Source: Micromonospora kangleipakensis (lineage in GTDB: Bacteria > Actinomycetota > Actinomycetes > Mycobacteriales > Micromonosporaceae). Taken from it: 64,000 nt of DNA. The notes under the pieces were generated by a model. It was not told the DNA's origin. It did not search any database and saw nothing but the letters and a program-made list of their open reading frames with translations. The stretch is taken from positions 806,001 to 870,000 of the forward strand of contig NZ_SHLD01000001.1 in NCBI RefSeq assembly GCF_004217615.1, given 5' to 3'. Both the position numbers and the translations under genes were made by a program. Below, in pieces: positions 8,505 to 17,039 of the stretch. Position 1 is the first letter of the stretch. The number at the start of each line of letters is the position of its first letter.

Positions 8505-11024
8505 GTGACCGATACTCCCGAGTCCACCCCGAGCGAGCCGGAGATCCCGGAGACAGCCGCCGCCGTCGTGGCGCACGACCGGATCGAGCCGGTCGGCCTC
8601 GAGGTCGAGATGCAGCGCTCGTACCTCGACTACGCGATGAGCGTCATCGTGGGGCGGGCCCTGCCGGACGTCCGGGACGGGCTCAAGCCGGTCCACCGCA
8701 AGATCCTCTACGCCATGTTCGACTCCGGCTACCGGCCGGACCGTGGCTACGTGAAGTGCTCCCGCGTCGTCGGTGACGTGATGGGTCAGTTCCATCCGCA
8801 CGGCGACTCGGCGATCTACGACGCGCTGGTCCGGATGGCGCAGCCCTGGTCCCTGCGGTACCCGCTGGTCGACGGCAACGGCAACTTCGGCTCGCCGGGC
8901 AACGACCCGGCCGCCGCCATGCGGTACACCGAGTGCAAGCTCGACCCGCTGGCGATGGAGATGCTGCGGGACATCGACGAGGACACCGTCGACCTGCAGG
9001 ACAACTACGACGGCCGGGCCAAGGAGCCCACCATCCTGCCGTCGCGGATCCCGAACCTGCTGGTGAACGGCTCCGAGGGCATCGCGGTCGGCATGGCCAC
9101 CAAGATCCCGCCGCACAACCTGCGCGAGATCGGCGCGGCGGTGCAGTGGTGCCTGGAGCACCCGGAGGCCGACGAGGCGACCACCCTCGAGGCGCTGCTG
9201 GAGATCGTCAAGGGCCCCGACTTCCCCACCCACGGCCTGATCGTCGGCCAGACCGCCATCCAGGACGCGTACCGGACCGGGCGCGGCTCGATCCGGATGC
9301 GCGCCGTGGTGGAGGTCGAGGAGGACAAGCGCGGCCGTCCCTGCCTGGTGGTCAGCGAGCTGCCCTACCAGGTCAACCCGGACAACCTGGCCGAGCGGAT
9401 CGCCGAGCTGATCAAGGAGGGCAAGCTCGCCGGCATCGCCGACATCCGGGACGAGTCCTCCGGGCGTACCGGCATGCGGATCGTGCTCGTGCTCAAGCGC
9501 GACGCGGTCGCCAAGGTGGTGCTGAACAACCTCTACAAGCACACCCAGCTCCAGGAGACCTTCGGCGCCAACATGCTGGCCCTGGTCGACGGGGTGCCGC
9601 GCACGCTCAACCTGGCCCAGTTCCTCCGCTACTACGTCGAGCACCAGATCGACGTGATCCGCCGGCGGACCGCGTTCCGGCTGCGCAAGGCCGAGGAGCG
9701 GGCGCACATCCTGCGCGGCCTGGCCAAGGCCCTGGACGCCCTCGACGAGGTGATCGCCCTGATCCGGCGTTCGCCCACCGTCGACGACGCCCGGCAGGGC
9801 CTGATCCGGCTGCTGGAGATCGACGAGATCCAGGCGACCGCGATCCTGGACATGCAGCTGCGCCGCCTGGCCGCGCTGGAGCGGCAGCGGATCCTCGACG
9901 ACCTGGCCAAGCTCGAGATCGAGATCGCCGACCTCAAGGACATCCTCGCCAAGCCGGAGCGGCAGCGGAAGATCGTCTCCGACGAGCTGGGCGAGATCGT
10001 CGCGAAGTGGGGCGACGAGCGGCGCACGAAGATCGTGCCGTTCGAGGGCGAGGTCTCGATGGAGGACCTGATCGCCCGCGAGGACGTGGTCGTCACGATC
10101 ACCCGCACCGGGTACGCCAAGCGCACCAAGGCCGACCTCTACCGCTCCCAGCGCCGCGGCGGCAAGGGTGTCAGCGGCGCGACGCTGCGGCAGGACGACA
10201 TCGTCAGCCACTTCTTCGTATGCTCCACCCACGACTGGATCCTGTTCTTCACGAACAAGGGCCGCGTCTACCGGGCCAAGGCGTACGAGCTTCCCGAAGC
10301 CAGTAGGGTGGCCAAGGGCCAGCACGTGGCCAACCTGCTCGCCTTCCAACCGGACGAGCAGATCGCGCAGATCATCGAAATCCCGAACTACCAGGTGGCT
10401 CCCTACCTGGTACTGGCCACGAAGAACGGCCTGGTGAAGAAGACGCGGCTCGAGGAGTTCGACTCCCCCCGTTCCGGCGGCATCATCGCGATCAACCTGC
10501 GCGATGAGGACGAGCTGGTCGGTGCTGCCCTGGTCGGGCCGGAGGACGACCTGCTGCTGGTCTCCAAGAACGCGCAGGCGATCCGGTTCAACGCCAGCGA
10601 CGAGGCGCTGCGGCCGATGGGCCGGGCCACCTCGGGCGTGATCGGGATGCGGTTCAGCGAGGACGACGTCCTGCTGGCCATGGAGGTTGTCCGCGAGGGC
10701 CTGGACGTGCTGGTCGCGACGAACGGGGGATACGCGAAACGTACCCCGATCGAGGAATACCCGGTCCAGGGCCGGGGAGGTAAGGGCGTGCTGACTGCGA
10801 AGATCACCGAACGACGCGGTGGTCTGGTCGGTGCGGTGGTGATCGACCCGGACGACGAGCTGTTCGCGATCACCAGCAACGGTGGCGTGATCCGGACTCC
10901 GGTGAAGCCTGTACGCCGTACGCGTGACCGGAACACAATGGGGGTCAAGCTGATGGACCTCCCGGACGGCGTGACTATCGTGGCGATTGCTCGCAATGCC
11001 GACGAGCCTGACGAACAGGACTAG
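8505..11024 (+). CDS. gyrA: DNA gyrase subunit A
   Basis: An 839-aa breakage-reunion subunit. The winged-helix domain has the catalytic tyrosine at residue ~141 in [10 protein letters not shown]. The quinolone-resistance region [19 protein letters not shown] has Ser (~102) and Asp at the positions that are wild type in sensitive organisms. The C-terminal β-pinwheel carries the GyrA box (QRRGGKG, about residues 550–556), needed for DNA wrapping. The GTG at 8505 is preceded by AAGGG; the acidic N-terminal extension ([15 protein letters not shown]) is common in actinomycetes. The DUF3566 gene starts 4 bp after the stop, so the two are probably co-transcribed. Confidence 0.97.
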   Translation: MTDTPESTPSEPEIPETAAAVVAHDRIEPVGLEVEMQRSYLDYAMSVIVGRALPDVRDGLKPVHRKILYAMFDSGYRPDRGYVKCSRVVGDVMGQFHPHGDSAIYDALVRMAQPWSLRYPLVDGNGNFGSPGNDPAAAMRYTECKLDPLAMEMLRDIDEDTVDLQDNYDGRAKEPTILPSRIPNLLVNGSEGIAVGMATKIPPHNLREIGAAVQWCLEHPEADEATTLEALLEIVKGPDFPTHGLIVGQTAIQDAYRTGRGSIRMRAVVEVEEDKRGRPCLVVSELPYQVNPDNLAERIAELIKEGKLAGIADIRDESSGRTGMRIVLVLKRDAVAKVVLNNLYKHTQLQETFGANMLALVDGVPRTLNLAQFLRYYVEHQIDVIRRRTAFRLRKAEERAHILRGLAKALDALDEVIALIRRSPTVDDARQGLIRLLEIDEIQATAILDMQLRRLAALERQRILDDLAKLEIEIADLKDILAKPERQRKIVSDELGEIVAKWGDERRTKIVPFEGEVSMEDLIAREDVVVTITRTGYAKRTKADLYRSQRRGGKGVSGATLRQDDIVSHFFVCSTHDWILFFTNKGRVYRAKAYELPEASRVAKGQHVANLLAFQPDEQIAQIIEIPNYQVAPYLVLATKNGLVKKTRLEEFDSPRSGGIIAINLRDEDELVGAALVGPEDDLLLVSKNAQAIRFNASDEALRPMGRATSGVIGMRFSEDDVLLAMEVVREGLDVLVATNGGYAKRTPIEEYPVQGRGGKGVLTAKITERRGGLVGAVVIDPDDELFAITSNGGVIRTPVKPVRRTRDRNTMGVKLMDLPDGVTIVAIARNADEPDEQD

Positions 11025-11028
11025 TTGA

Positions 11029-11931
11029 ATGACGGAGACACAGGCGAAGTCGGGGAACACGGGGACCTCGGCCAACCCGGTCGACGAGGAGGCCGCCAAG
11101 GGCGGCGCACCAGCGACCGGCCGCGCGGCCGTGGGCCGGGCCACCGTCCCCGCCGACGCGCCTGCCCCGAAATTCACCCGGGCCCCCGGTATGACACCGC
11201 CGCCGGAGACGCCCTCGGAGGACTCGGGGGCGAGCGACAAGACTGAGAAGGCCAAGGTCGACGCGCCGACCTCCGCCGACGGCCTGGCCGCACCGGCGGC
11301 CCCCGCGGCGAAGCCGGCCTCGACACAGCCGATCGCGGCGGCCCGGCCGTCGACCGGGGCCACCGGCACCCAGCCGCGGGTCGCGTCCGGCATCGGCACC
11401 GCCACCAGGCCGTCCCCGGACGGCGCCCGCCCGGGCACGCCCAACCGTCCGGCCAACGGCGGCGGCCTGCCGCCGGGCATCAGCGGCGCGGCGGCCGTCG
11501 GCGCCGCGCGCGTGGGTGAGGCGGTACGGGCCGCGCGTACCTCGGTCAGCTCGGCCGCGTCCCGCGGACCGCGCCGGGCCCGGCTGAACCTCAAGCGGAT
11601 CGACCCGTGGTCCGTGATGAAGTTCGCGTTCGCCGTGTCGGTGGTGCTGTTCATCGTGGTGGTCGTCGCCACCTCGGTGCTCTACCTGGCCCTGGACGCG
11701 ATGGGCGTGTTCAAGAGCGTCAACGACAGCCTGACCGACCTGGTCGCCGCCGGCGGCCAGGGCGGCGGTGGCTTCCAGATCACCGCCAGGGGTGTGATCC
11801 TCAGCTCGGCGCTGATCGGCCTGGTGAACGTCGTGCTGTTCACCGCGCTCGCCACCCTCGGCGCGTTCGTCTACAACGTCTGCGCCGACCTGGTCGGCGG
11901 GATCGAGCTGACGCTCGCCGAGCGGGACTGA
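11029..11931 (+). CDS. DUF3566 transmembrane protein
   Basis: A 300-aa protein with a long Ala/Pro/Thr-rich, probably disordered cytoplasmic N-terminus (residues 1 to ~190). Two transmembrane helices follow, at about 203–225 (FAFAVSVVLFIVVVVATSVL) and 262–288. The C-terminal part from LKRIDPWSVMKFAF is the DUF3566 signature, found directly downstream of gyrA throughout Actinobacteria (for example mycobacterial Rv0007). The function is not established; a link to cell envelope or division is often suggested from its neighbourhood. The gene starts 4 bp after gyrA and ends in strong hairpins. Confidence 0.9.
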   Translation: MTETQAKSGNTGTSANPVDEEAAKGGAPATGRAAVGRATVPADAPAPKFTRAPGMTPPPETPSEDSGASDKTEKAKVDAPTSADGLAAPAAPAAKPASTQPIAAARPSTGATGTQPRVASGIGTATRPSPDGARPGTPNRPANGGGLPPGISGAAAVGAARVGEAVRAARTSVSSAASRGPRRARLNLKRIDPWSVMKFAFAVSVVLFIVVVVATSVLYLALDAMGVFKSVNDSLTDLVAAGGQGGGGFQITARGVILSSALIGLVNVVLFTALATLGAFVYNVCADLVGGIELTLAERD

Positions 11932-11940
11932 ACCTGCCGG

Positions 11941-11978
11941 GATGCCGGGGCGCCGCGTAAAGCGGTCGCCCCGGCATC
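11941..11978 (+). terminator. Terminator of the gyrA–DUF3566 unit
   Basis: A perfect 12-bp stem (11941–11952 with 11967–11978) whose loop contains a further CCGC/GCGG pair, starting 9 bp after the stop codon. Confidence 0.8.
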
Positions 11979-12000
11979 GCGCATCCGGGTAGGTTCGAGC

Positions 12001-12023
12001 TGGCGCGGGTGAGAGCCGCGCCA
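12001..12023 (+). terminator. Small second hairpin
   Basis: An 8-bp stem TGGCGCGG/CCGCGCCA (12001–12008 with 12016–12023), between the terminator and the tRNA promoter. Confidence 0.4.
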
Positions 12024-12036
12024 CGGACACCCCGAT

Positions 12037-12066
12037 TTGGGGCCGGCCGCGGCGATGGGTTAACCT
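12037..12066 (+). promoter_or_regulatory. Possible tRNA-Ile promoter
   Basis: TTGGGG (12037–12042) and TAACCT (12061–12066) are separated by 18 bp and lie 15 bp before the mature tRNA 5' end. This fits a housekeeping-sigma promoter with a short leader, but the match is loose. Confidence 0.4.
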
Positions 12067-12081
12067 TGCTCGTCGCTATGC

Positions 12082-12155
12082 GGGGCTATAGCTCAGTCGG
12101 TTAGAGCGCAGAGCTGATAACTCTGAGGTCGCTGGTTCGATTCCAGCTAGCCCCA
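12082..12155 (+). tRNA. tRNA-Ile (GAT anticodon)
   Basis: A 74-nt cloverleaf with acceptor GGGGCTA/TAGCCCC and discriminator A. The anticodon arm is CAGAG-CTGATAA-CTCTG with anticodon GAT, and the TψC arm contains GTTCGATTC. CCA is not encoded. The gyrA–tRNA-Ile–tRNA-Ala order is typical of actinomycetes. Confidence 0.97.
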
Positions 12156-12197
12156 CCGCACACCGTCCGACGGTAGTCGAGCGCGAGGGGTCGCCTC

Positions 12198-12326
12198 ATG
12201 TTCAAGAAGCTTCTGATCCTGGTCGGCGTCGTCGGCGTGGCCGCCGTCGTGGCCAAGAAGGTCAAGGCCTCGAACGACGAGCGCGCCCTGTGGCACGAGG
12301 CGACCACCGCGCCCGACCTGCGCTGA
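12198..12326 (+). CDS. DLW-39 family small protein
   Basis: A 42-aa protein with one hydrophobic helix (MFKKLLILVGVVGVAAVVAK, residues 1–20), a basic stretch, and the acidic tail ERALWHEATTAPDLR. The small actinobacterial family named for its roughly 39-residue length and conserved DLW-like element sits at exactly this place between the tRNA genes near gyrA. It is probably a membrane-anchored peptide of unknown function. Ribosome binding bases GAGGGG lie 8–13 nt before the ATG. Confidence 0.8.
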   Translation: MFKKLLILVGVVGVAAVVAKKVKASNDERALWHEATTAPDLR

Positions 12327-12372
12327 GCATCCGCTCTCTGACTGACAGCACCAGGCGGCTCCGCCCGCCCTC

Positions 12373-12445
12373 GGGGCCCTAGCTCAACTGGCAGAGCACT
12401 GCCTTTGCAAGGCAGGGGTTAGGGGTTCAAGTCCCCTGGGCTCCA
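12373..12445 (+). tRNA. tRNA-Ala (TGC anticodon); attachment site of an integrated element
   Basis: A 73-nt cloverleaf with acceptor GGGGCCC/GGGCTCC, containing one G·U pair, and discriminator A. The anticodon arm is CTGCC-TTTGCAA-GGCAG with anticodon TGC, and the TψC arm is AGGGGTTCAAGTCCCCT. Its 3' end from 12422 is repeated at 16863, so the gene served as an integration site and was restored by the element. Confidence 0.97.
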
Positions 12446-12446
12446 C
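12422..12446 (+). repeat. attL: tRNA-Ala 3' end direct repeat
   Basis: A 25-bp sequence (starts GGGGTTCAAGTCCCC, ends CTCCAC) covering the TψC arm and 3' acceptor strand of tRNA-Ala. It is identical to 16863–16887. Confidence 0.9.
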
Positions 12447-12480
12447 TCATACCGCCTCTGACCTGCGGCCGAACACCTCG

Positions 12481-12509
12481 CAAGATCGTCGGGACCACAT
12501 CGGGACCAC
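12481..12509. repeat. Subterminal repeat, left copy
   Basis: CAAGATCGTCGGGACC… at 12481–12509 recurs at 16737–16765 with one substitution and one inserted base, in the same orientation. Each copy contains two CGGGACCAC-type words. The copies lie just inside the two att repeats and may be integrase arm-binding sites. Confidence 0.55.
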
Positions 12510-12510
12510 G

Positions 12511-13660
12511 TTACCGATGGTCCTGGTGACCAGCGGCGGCCCGCAGCACGTCACCCACGACACCGCGCCGACGCTCTCGGCGTGGCCAGAAGTGGACGTA
12601 TGTCTCCAGGGTGATTTGCAGAGTGCTGTGCCGCAGTGCCCTTTGGACTTCCTTCGGGTCCACGTGGTTGGTGATCAGCGTCGTGGCGAAGAAGTGCCGC
12701 AGGGCGTGGAAGCCGCCATGCTCTTGGGCCAGCCTGCTTTCTCCCGCCACTTGACCCATTCGGCCGACCATGTGCGGTCGGTGAACGGGTTCTTGTGGGT
12801 GGTGGTGAACAGCAGCGGGGCGCGACGGCGCACCGGATTGCCCGAGGTTACGTCGATCATTTCGACCTCGGTCGGTGGGTACTCCTGGAGGTGGCGGCGC
12901 AGCGCGGAAGCGACCATCGGGTCCAGGTCGACCGTGCCGGCCGAGCCGCCCTTAGGCGTACTGAGGTAGAAGCCGCCCTGGTACTCCTGCGGCGCGTACC
13001 GCAACTGCTGGACGATGTGTAGCTCCTCATGGTCCGCGTCCAGGCAGCGCGGTCCGTGCTCAAGACCGAGCGCCTCACTGATCCGCAGACCCGCGCCCGC
13101 GCCGAGCCACAGCAGCCCGTGATAGCGGTCGGGCACCGCATCGAACAGGCGGAGCACGTCGCTCTCCTCGGGCACCCACTTCGGCGCGCGGCTGAGCCCC
13201 CGGAACACCTGCGACAGCTTGATCCCATCACACGGGTTGTCCGGGATCACCTTGTCCGTGACTGCCGCTCCCATGATCGCGTCGAATAGCTCGAAGTACA
13301 GACGCAGGCTGGACTGGGGCACACCCGCGCCGAGACGTTGCGCCAGCCACAGCAGCACATCGGTCTGGGTGATCGAGCGGACGAGCCGGTTGCCGAACTC
13401 CGGGACTAGGTGCCCCGCACGTTCGACTCGATGCGCCGCCGAGTCTCCAACGCCCATCCGATGTTCCGGGCCAGACGCCAACGGTCTACGTACACGGCGA
13501 AGGTGACGTTCCGCTCGCCCTGGTCCAGCTTCACTTCCGGCGCAGTGCCGGTCCGGGCAGCAAGGTCGAAGTCTTCGGCATCATTCGCCGAATACCCGGC
13601 CGACCGAACCGAACTCCGATTCGTCACCCCACTCAAGCCCTGGCCCAAGCGCAGATCCAA
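12511..13660 (-). pseudogene. Tyrosine site-specific integrase, frameshifted
   Basis: Three overlapping reading frames together give one phage/ICE-type tyrosine recombinase. The core-binding part (VTFAVYVDRWRLARNIGWAL) is in the 13660 frame. A shift near 13410–13430 leads into the middle frame with VRSITQTDVLLWL and the first catalytic Arg in GAGLRISEAL. A second shift near 12728 leads to HALRHFFATT (His-x-x-Arg) and the tyrosine in ITLETYVHFW. The N-terminal arm-binding domain is shortened. All catalytic residues can still be found but not in one frame, so the enzyme is dead unless the shifts are sequencing errors. Its end faces attL, as expected. Confidence 0.85.
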
Positions 13661-13696
13661 CGGCGGTAAGACGTCAGGGCGGCAAGGAGGAAGACC

Positions 13697-14203
13697 ATGA
13701 CCTCACAAATGGACGCCCAAGATGAGCGGTTCCTCGCGAGGGCCATCGAGATTTCACGGCACGCGCTGGAGGACGAGGGAAAGACCCCGTTCGGTGCCAT
13801 CGTCGTCATCTCAGGATAGATCGTCGGTGAAGGCACCAGCAGCGTTGTCGACCTGCGGGACCCGACCGCACACGCCGAGGTCATGGTCCTGCGCCACGCT
13901 GGCAGAAACCTAGGGCGGCACCTGTTCGAAGACGGAATCATGTACGCCAGTAGCGAGCCCTGTCCCATGTGCCTCATGGCCTGCTACTGGGCACGCATCC
14001 CCCGACTGATCTTCGGAGCCAGCAGCCACGACGTAGCCACCCACGGCTTCGAAGACCTTCAGTTCTACCGCGAGGTCGCCCTGCCGGCCGAGCGCCGGTC
14101 GCTGCGCGAAGAGGTTGCCGACGGAGCACTCCGGGACCAGGCCGTCGACGTGCTACGCAAGTGGGCCGACATGCTGCCCTCATCGGTCGAGCCCAAGTTC
14201 TGA
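13697..14203 (+). pseudogene. Nucleoside/tRNA deaminase family, in-frame TAG stop
   Basis: A 169-codon frame of the cytidine/deoxycytidylate deaminase superfamily (COG0590-like: guanine, cytosine or tRNA-adenosine deaminases). A strong AAGGAGGAA site precedes the ATG at 13697. Codon 41 is TAG (13817–13819), which cuts the protein before the active site. After it the zinc motifs follow in frame: HAE (His59, Glu61, in TAHAEVMVLR) and PCPMC (Cys89, Cys92, in SSEPCPMCLMACYW). GAG or CAG to TAG is a single-base change, so the gene was lost recently or the base is an error. Re-initiation at an internal ATG (13883) would lack HAE. Substrate cannot be told. Confidence 0.85.
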
Positions 14204-14407
14204 CCAGGCGCGCGCGGCCGAGGGGCGCTGCAGACCTCCGCTACCGCCACTGATCGGGACCGCCGACGGCATCCGGATCTGCCGAATTGAGGATGTCGCT
14301 CGGACGATCTTCAGTGCGATCATCTTCTGCGGAGAATGGGCGCGAGTAGGACGCGTGCCACACACAACAAGGGCGAGCGGACGGATCCGCGGCAGAGCGG
14401 AGCGCTG

Positions 14408-14893
14408 ATGATCACGGGATACGACACGGTTTTCATCACCGGCGCGCCGGTCGACGCTGGCATTCGAGCGATGCTGGATGATCTGCATGCCAGATGGCCG
14501 AACATGTTGGTCGCCCCGGGCGGGGAACACGTCGGGCCGTTTCTTCCATGGCGGACGACGCGTGCGCAGGTACCGGCCGGCGCAGGTGAGGTGTACGTCG
14601 CGCGCGATGCGGAGATGGAGCGGCGCTGGGACGATCTCGGGTACTCGCTCATGGAGCACGCCGAGGGACCGTTTGCGGTGCTCTACGAGTCCTCCAGCCA
14701 GCCAGCGGTCGAGATCCAGCTCAATGAAGATCCCTACGAACGAAGGGGGATTGGCATCGAGCCCTACCCGGCGACGTTGGTCACCGCCGGCTTGTCGCTG
14801 GTCACTATTGTGACGCCGGACGCGGACAGCCCCTTCAGTCGAGGGTTGCTCGACGCGCTCAGAAAGGCGCTGATCAGTCAGGCACACGGCTGA
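14408..14893 (+). CDS. Hypothetical element-borne protein
   Basis: A 161-aa acidic, soluble protein (MITGYDTVFITGAPVDAGIRA…) that I do not recognise. There is no signal peptide or membrane helix. The ATG at 14408 has GGAG six bases upstream; an ATG at 14336 in the same frame would add 24 residues without a good ribosome site. The fold looks like a mixed α/β protein with tryptophans in GPFLPWRTT and ERRWDDLG. Such small acidic orphan genes in integrated elements are sometimes immunity proteins, but nothing in the sequence proves this. It is one of the few intact genes between the att repeats. Confidence 0.6.
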   Translation: MITGYDTVFITGAPVDAGIRAMLDDLHARWPNMLVAPGGEHVGPFLPWRTTRAQVPAGAGEVYVARDAEMERRWDDLGYSLMEHAEGPFAVLYESSSQPAVEIQLNEDPYERRGIGIEPYPATLVTAGLSLVTIVTPDADSPFSRGLLDALRKALISQAHG

Positions 14894-14997
14894 TCTTTCC
14901 GCTGCGACCTACTGCTGGACATCCTCATCTGCCGCCGTCCGAGCGCTTAGCGTCGGCCACCTCGGTACGTCCGTGGCAAGTGTCAGGTGCGCCCTGG

Positions 14998-15519
14998 TCA
15001 GTCGACCATTACGGCGAAGACCGACGACACCGGCACCGGCCCGGCACACCGGGAGTCGTTCGACCGGGCGCGGCTATCGCCCATGACGAAGACGGAGTCG
15101 GCCGGCACGGTAACCGCGGCGAACCGGCGCGGCCCGCAGTAGTTCGGGTTCGGCGGCTCGTCGAGCGACGCGTCCTCAGCCACATACGGCTCGGCCAGCG
15201 GCTTACCGTCGACCGTCACCTTGCCCGAGGTATCGCAGCAGGCGATGGTTTCGCCGCCGACCGCGACGACGCGTTTGAGCAGCGGCGCCTTACGGTCACC
15301 CCAGAGACCGCCGGGGGAACGGATCAGGACGACATCGCCGCGCCGTGGCTCATACGTGCCGGTTACTGTCCGTGCGGTGACAACCTGGCCGGCCTTGACC
15401 GTCGGCTCCATACTGACGCCGCCCTGGGTGAACTGTTCGGTGGCTCCCGTCTCGGTCGCGTCACCGTCGCCGCAGCCGGCAACAGCCATCACGAGAAGGA
15501 GCACCATCAGTCTGCGCAT
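14998..15519 (-). CDS. Signal peptidase I-like (S26) lipoprotein
   Basis: A 173-aa member of the S26 family. The catalytic serine is in VSMEPT (Ser36) and the general-base lysine in LLKRVVAVGGE (Lys82). The later family motif VMGDSRARSNDSR is also present. Unlike normal signal peptidase I, which has an N-terminal transmembrane anchor, this one begins with a lipoprotein signal peptide ending in the lipobox AVAG-Cys16, so the mature protein would be lipid-anchored outside the cell. It might cleave specific exported substrates or act in conjugative pilus processing like TraF-type peptidases. The role is unknown. It stands alone in its orientation within the element. Confidence 0.8.
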   Translation of the reverse strand: MRRLMVLLLVMAVAGCGDGDATETGATEQFTQGGVSMEPTVKAGQVVTARTVTGTYEPRRGDVVLIRSPGGLWGDRKAPLLKRVVAVGGETIACCDTSGKVTVDGKPLAEPYVAEDASLDEPPNPNYCGPRRFAAVTVPADSVFVMGDSRARSNDSRCAGPVPVSSVFAVMVD

Positions 15520-16046
15520 CCGACGGATCCTGCCAGAAGAGGCGGTGCCGTGCGGTCCGCCGGGCGCGCGCTACCCGGCACTGCTGCCCCAAGGTCACAT
15601 GCGCTGTCGTGCCGCGATCAGTGCGCTGAGGGTGTCGCATATCAGTTGCCGGACGACTGTCTCGTATCAGTCGACGGAGGGCACTGCCGAGGGGACACGC
15701 TCCCGAGGCCCGCGCACTGCCGAATTCTTCTCTTATGGATCAAGGCGGCCCGCAAGCGGGCCGCGCCGGCCCGGCCCCGGCCTGCTGGCGACCTCCGGCC
15801 GGCATCGGCCGGGCCGGCCGGCCACACTGAGGGGCAAGACCTTAGAAGACCTCGGGGCTCTGCCCCGAACCCCGGCCCTCCTCAGAGATCGGCCGGGGCG
15901 GATCACCTTACCGGGCACCACAAGGGCTACCAGCCTCCCCGGACGGGGCCAAGGTCGTTCGTCCAGTAGGGCGCTCCACCTTGTCCCCGTCCGGGGAGGC
16001 TGGACGGTCTGGCGACTGCCCGACGAGGAGATCCGCCCAGCACCCG
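15520..16046. other. Non-coding part of the element with strong hairpins
   Basis: About 530 bp without a gene I can support. A CGGGGC-TCT-GCCCCG hairpin is at 15853–15867. A 26-bp inverted repeat with one mismatch (15930–15955 with 15978–16003, 22-nt loop) would make a very stable stem and may be a bidirectional terminator or the trace of a replicon or transposon end. Confidence 0.55.
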
Positions 16047-16590
16047 CTACAGCTCCCCCGCTGCGGCTACCAGAACCACCGGGCCGTGGGTGTCCCACAC
16101 ACCGGCGCCGACACAGATGCTCCGATCTGCAAAGCGCCACACAGACACGTCCGACATGATGCCGAGAAGGAATCCGGGAAGTTCCGGAAGCGTCTCCCCC
16201 CGCACCATGCGGTCCATATACGGCCGTAGGTCAACGCTCTCAGCTGGTCCCCACAGCCGGCTCAACGCCTCTTCGAGACCAGCGCAGTCCTGCTCGAAGC
16301 GCTCCAGGACCTCAAAGGCCCGCGCATTGTCGTCGAACTCTTCGGTGGCACTCAAGTACAGGGCCAGGAAGTCGTATCCCACCACGCGTGAAGCAGCGGC
16401 ATCAGGACTGGGTATAGGTTGCGTTGCGAGGTCGAGCGTTCGAAGTTCGAGCACACGCTCCAAGCAGTCAGCGAGATCCACAGCTCGGCACTGTAGGCGA
16501 GAAACTCCAGGGGCGGTCCCGTGCCATCCACGTGCCAGTAGCCGGCACCCCAGGCGGTCGCCAGGGGGCACGAGCGGTCACGCACTCGCT
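16047..16590 (-). pseudogene. Frameshifted hypothetical gene
   Basis: Two minus-strand frames join at about 16475–16490. The upstream frame reads ATAWGAGYWHVDGTGPPLEF and on to SAELWISL. The downstream frame continues as LADCLERVLELRTLDLA to the end GPVVLVAAAGEL at 16047. Both halves look like a single soluble protein of about 175 residues, rich in Glu, Asp and aromatic residues. I do not recognise the family; acidic orphans of this sort are often immunity proteins, but that is only a guess. The start is uncertain (a GTG near 16586 is possible). The single shift could be decay or a sequencing error. Confidence 0.5.
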
Positions 16591-16736
16591 CTCTTGGCCT
16601 GGCCCGCCAGGGCCTTGTCGGCGGTGATCTTCGTCCTTCCAAACTGAAGCTCCGCAGCTCAGTCAGATGGCACCTATCAGGGGGAGTGGGCGGCATGGCG
16701 TCCATGGCGGACCGGACGCCCAGGGCGAAGATCGGC

Positions 16737-16765
16737 AAGATCATCGGGACCCACATCGGGACCAC
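16737..16765. repeat. Subterminal repeat, right copy
   Basis: Imperfect direct copy of 12481–12509, with one substitution and one extra C, lying 98 bp inside attR. In the minus strand it would read through a VVPMWVPMILPIF-like segment. Confidence 0.5.
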
Positions 16766-16862
16766 CTGAGGCCGCAAACAGGTGTCAGGCAACGGAAGTC
16801 AATCGGAGCTCACAGCAGGTCAAAGGCCGCCTACACCCCCGACGTCCCATGATCGCGTTTTT

Positions 16863-16887
16863 GGGGTTCAAGTCCCCTGGGCTCCAC
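16863..16887 (+). repeat. attR: direct repeat of the tRNA-Ala 3' end
   Basis: Exact 25-bp copy of 12422–12446. It contains only the TψC arm and the 3' acceptor strand, so it is not a tRNA gene. The bases after it (CTCATACCACTTGACCTG) also resemble those after attL (CTCATACCGCCTCTGACCTG), as expected if it is also the left end of a second element. Confidence 0.9.
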
Positions 16888-17039
16888 CCTCATACCACTT
16901 GACCTGGCATTTTCCTGGAACAAGATCATGTGGCACATCCGGCACAGAACAGCATTGATCTTGCGTCGTCTCAGGCTTGTGCCGTGCGAGTCGCGGCGGC
17001 TTGCAGGACCGTTCTAATCAGCCCGCGTCGACGTTCTCG

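Larger units (their letters stand above)
12422..16887. mobile_element. Decayed integrative element in tRNA-Ala
   Basis: A 4.4-kb segment bounded by 25-bp direct repeats of the tRNA-Ala 3' end. It holds a tyrosine integrase next to the left boundary, the usual position for site-specific integrating elements of actinomycetes. Cargo is a broken nucleoside deaminase, an unknown gene, a signal-peptidase-like lipoprotein, a hairpin-rich non-coding part and a frameshifted gene. No replication, excision or transfer gene is recognisable between the repeats, so it cannot move by itself. Related debris lies just past the right repeat, suggesting two tandem insertions. Confidence 0.8.

Noticed and set aside
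15221..16159. 312-codon plus-strand frame across the signal-peptidase gene and the hairpins
   Set aside because: It is antisense to the S26 gene and then runs through the inverted repeats; composition is not protein-like.
16863..16887. Possible second tRNA-Ala gene
   Set aside because: Only the TψC arm and 3' acceptor strand are present. D arm and anticodon arm are missing, so it is an attachment-site copy.
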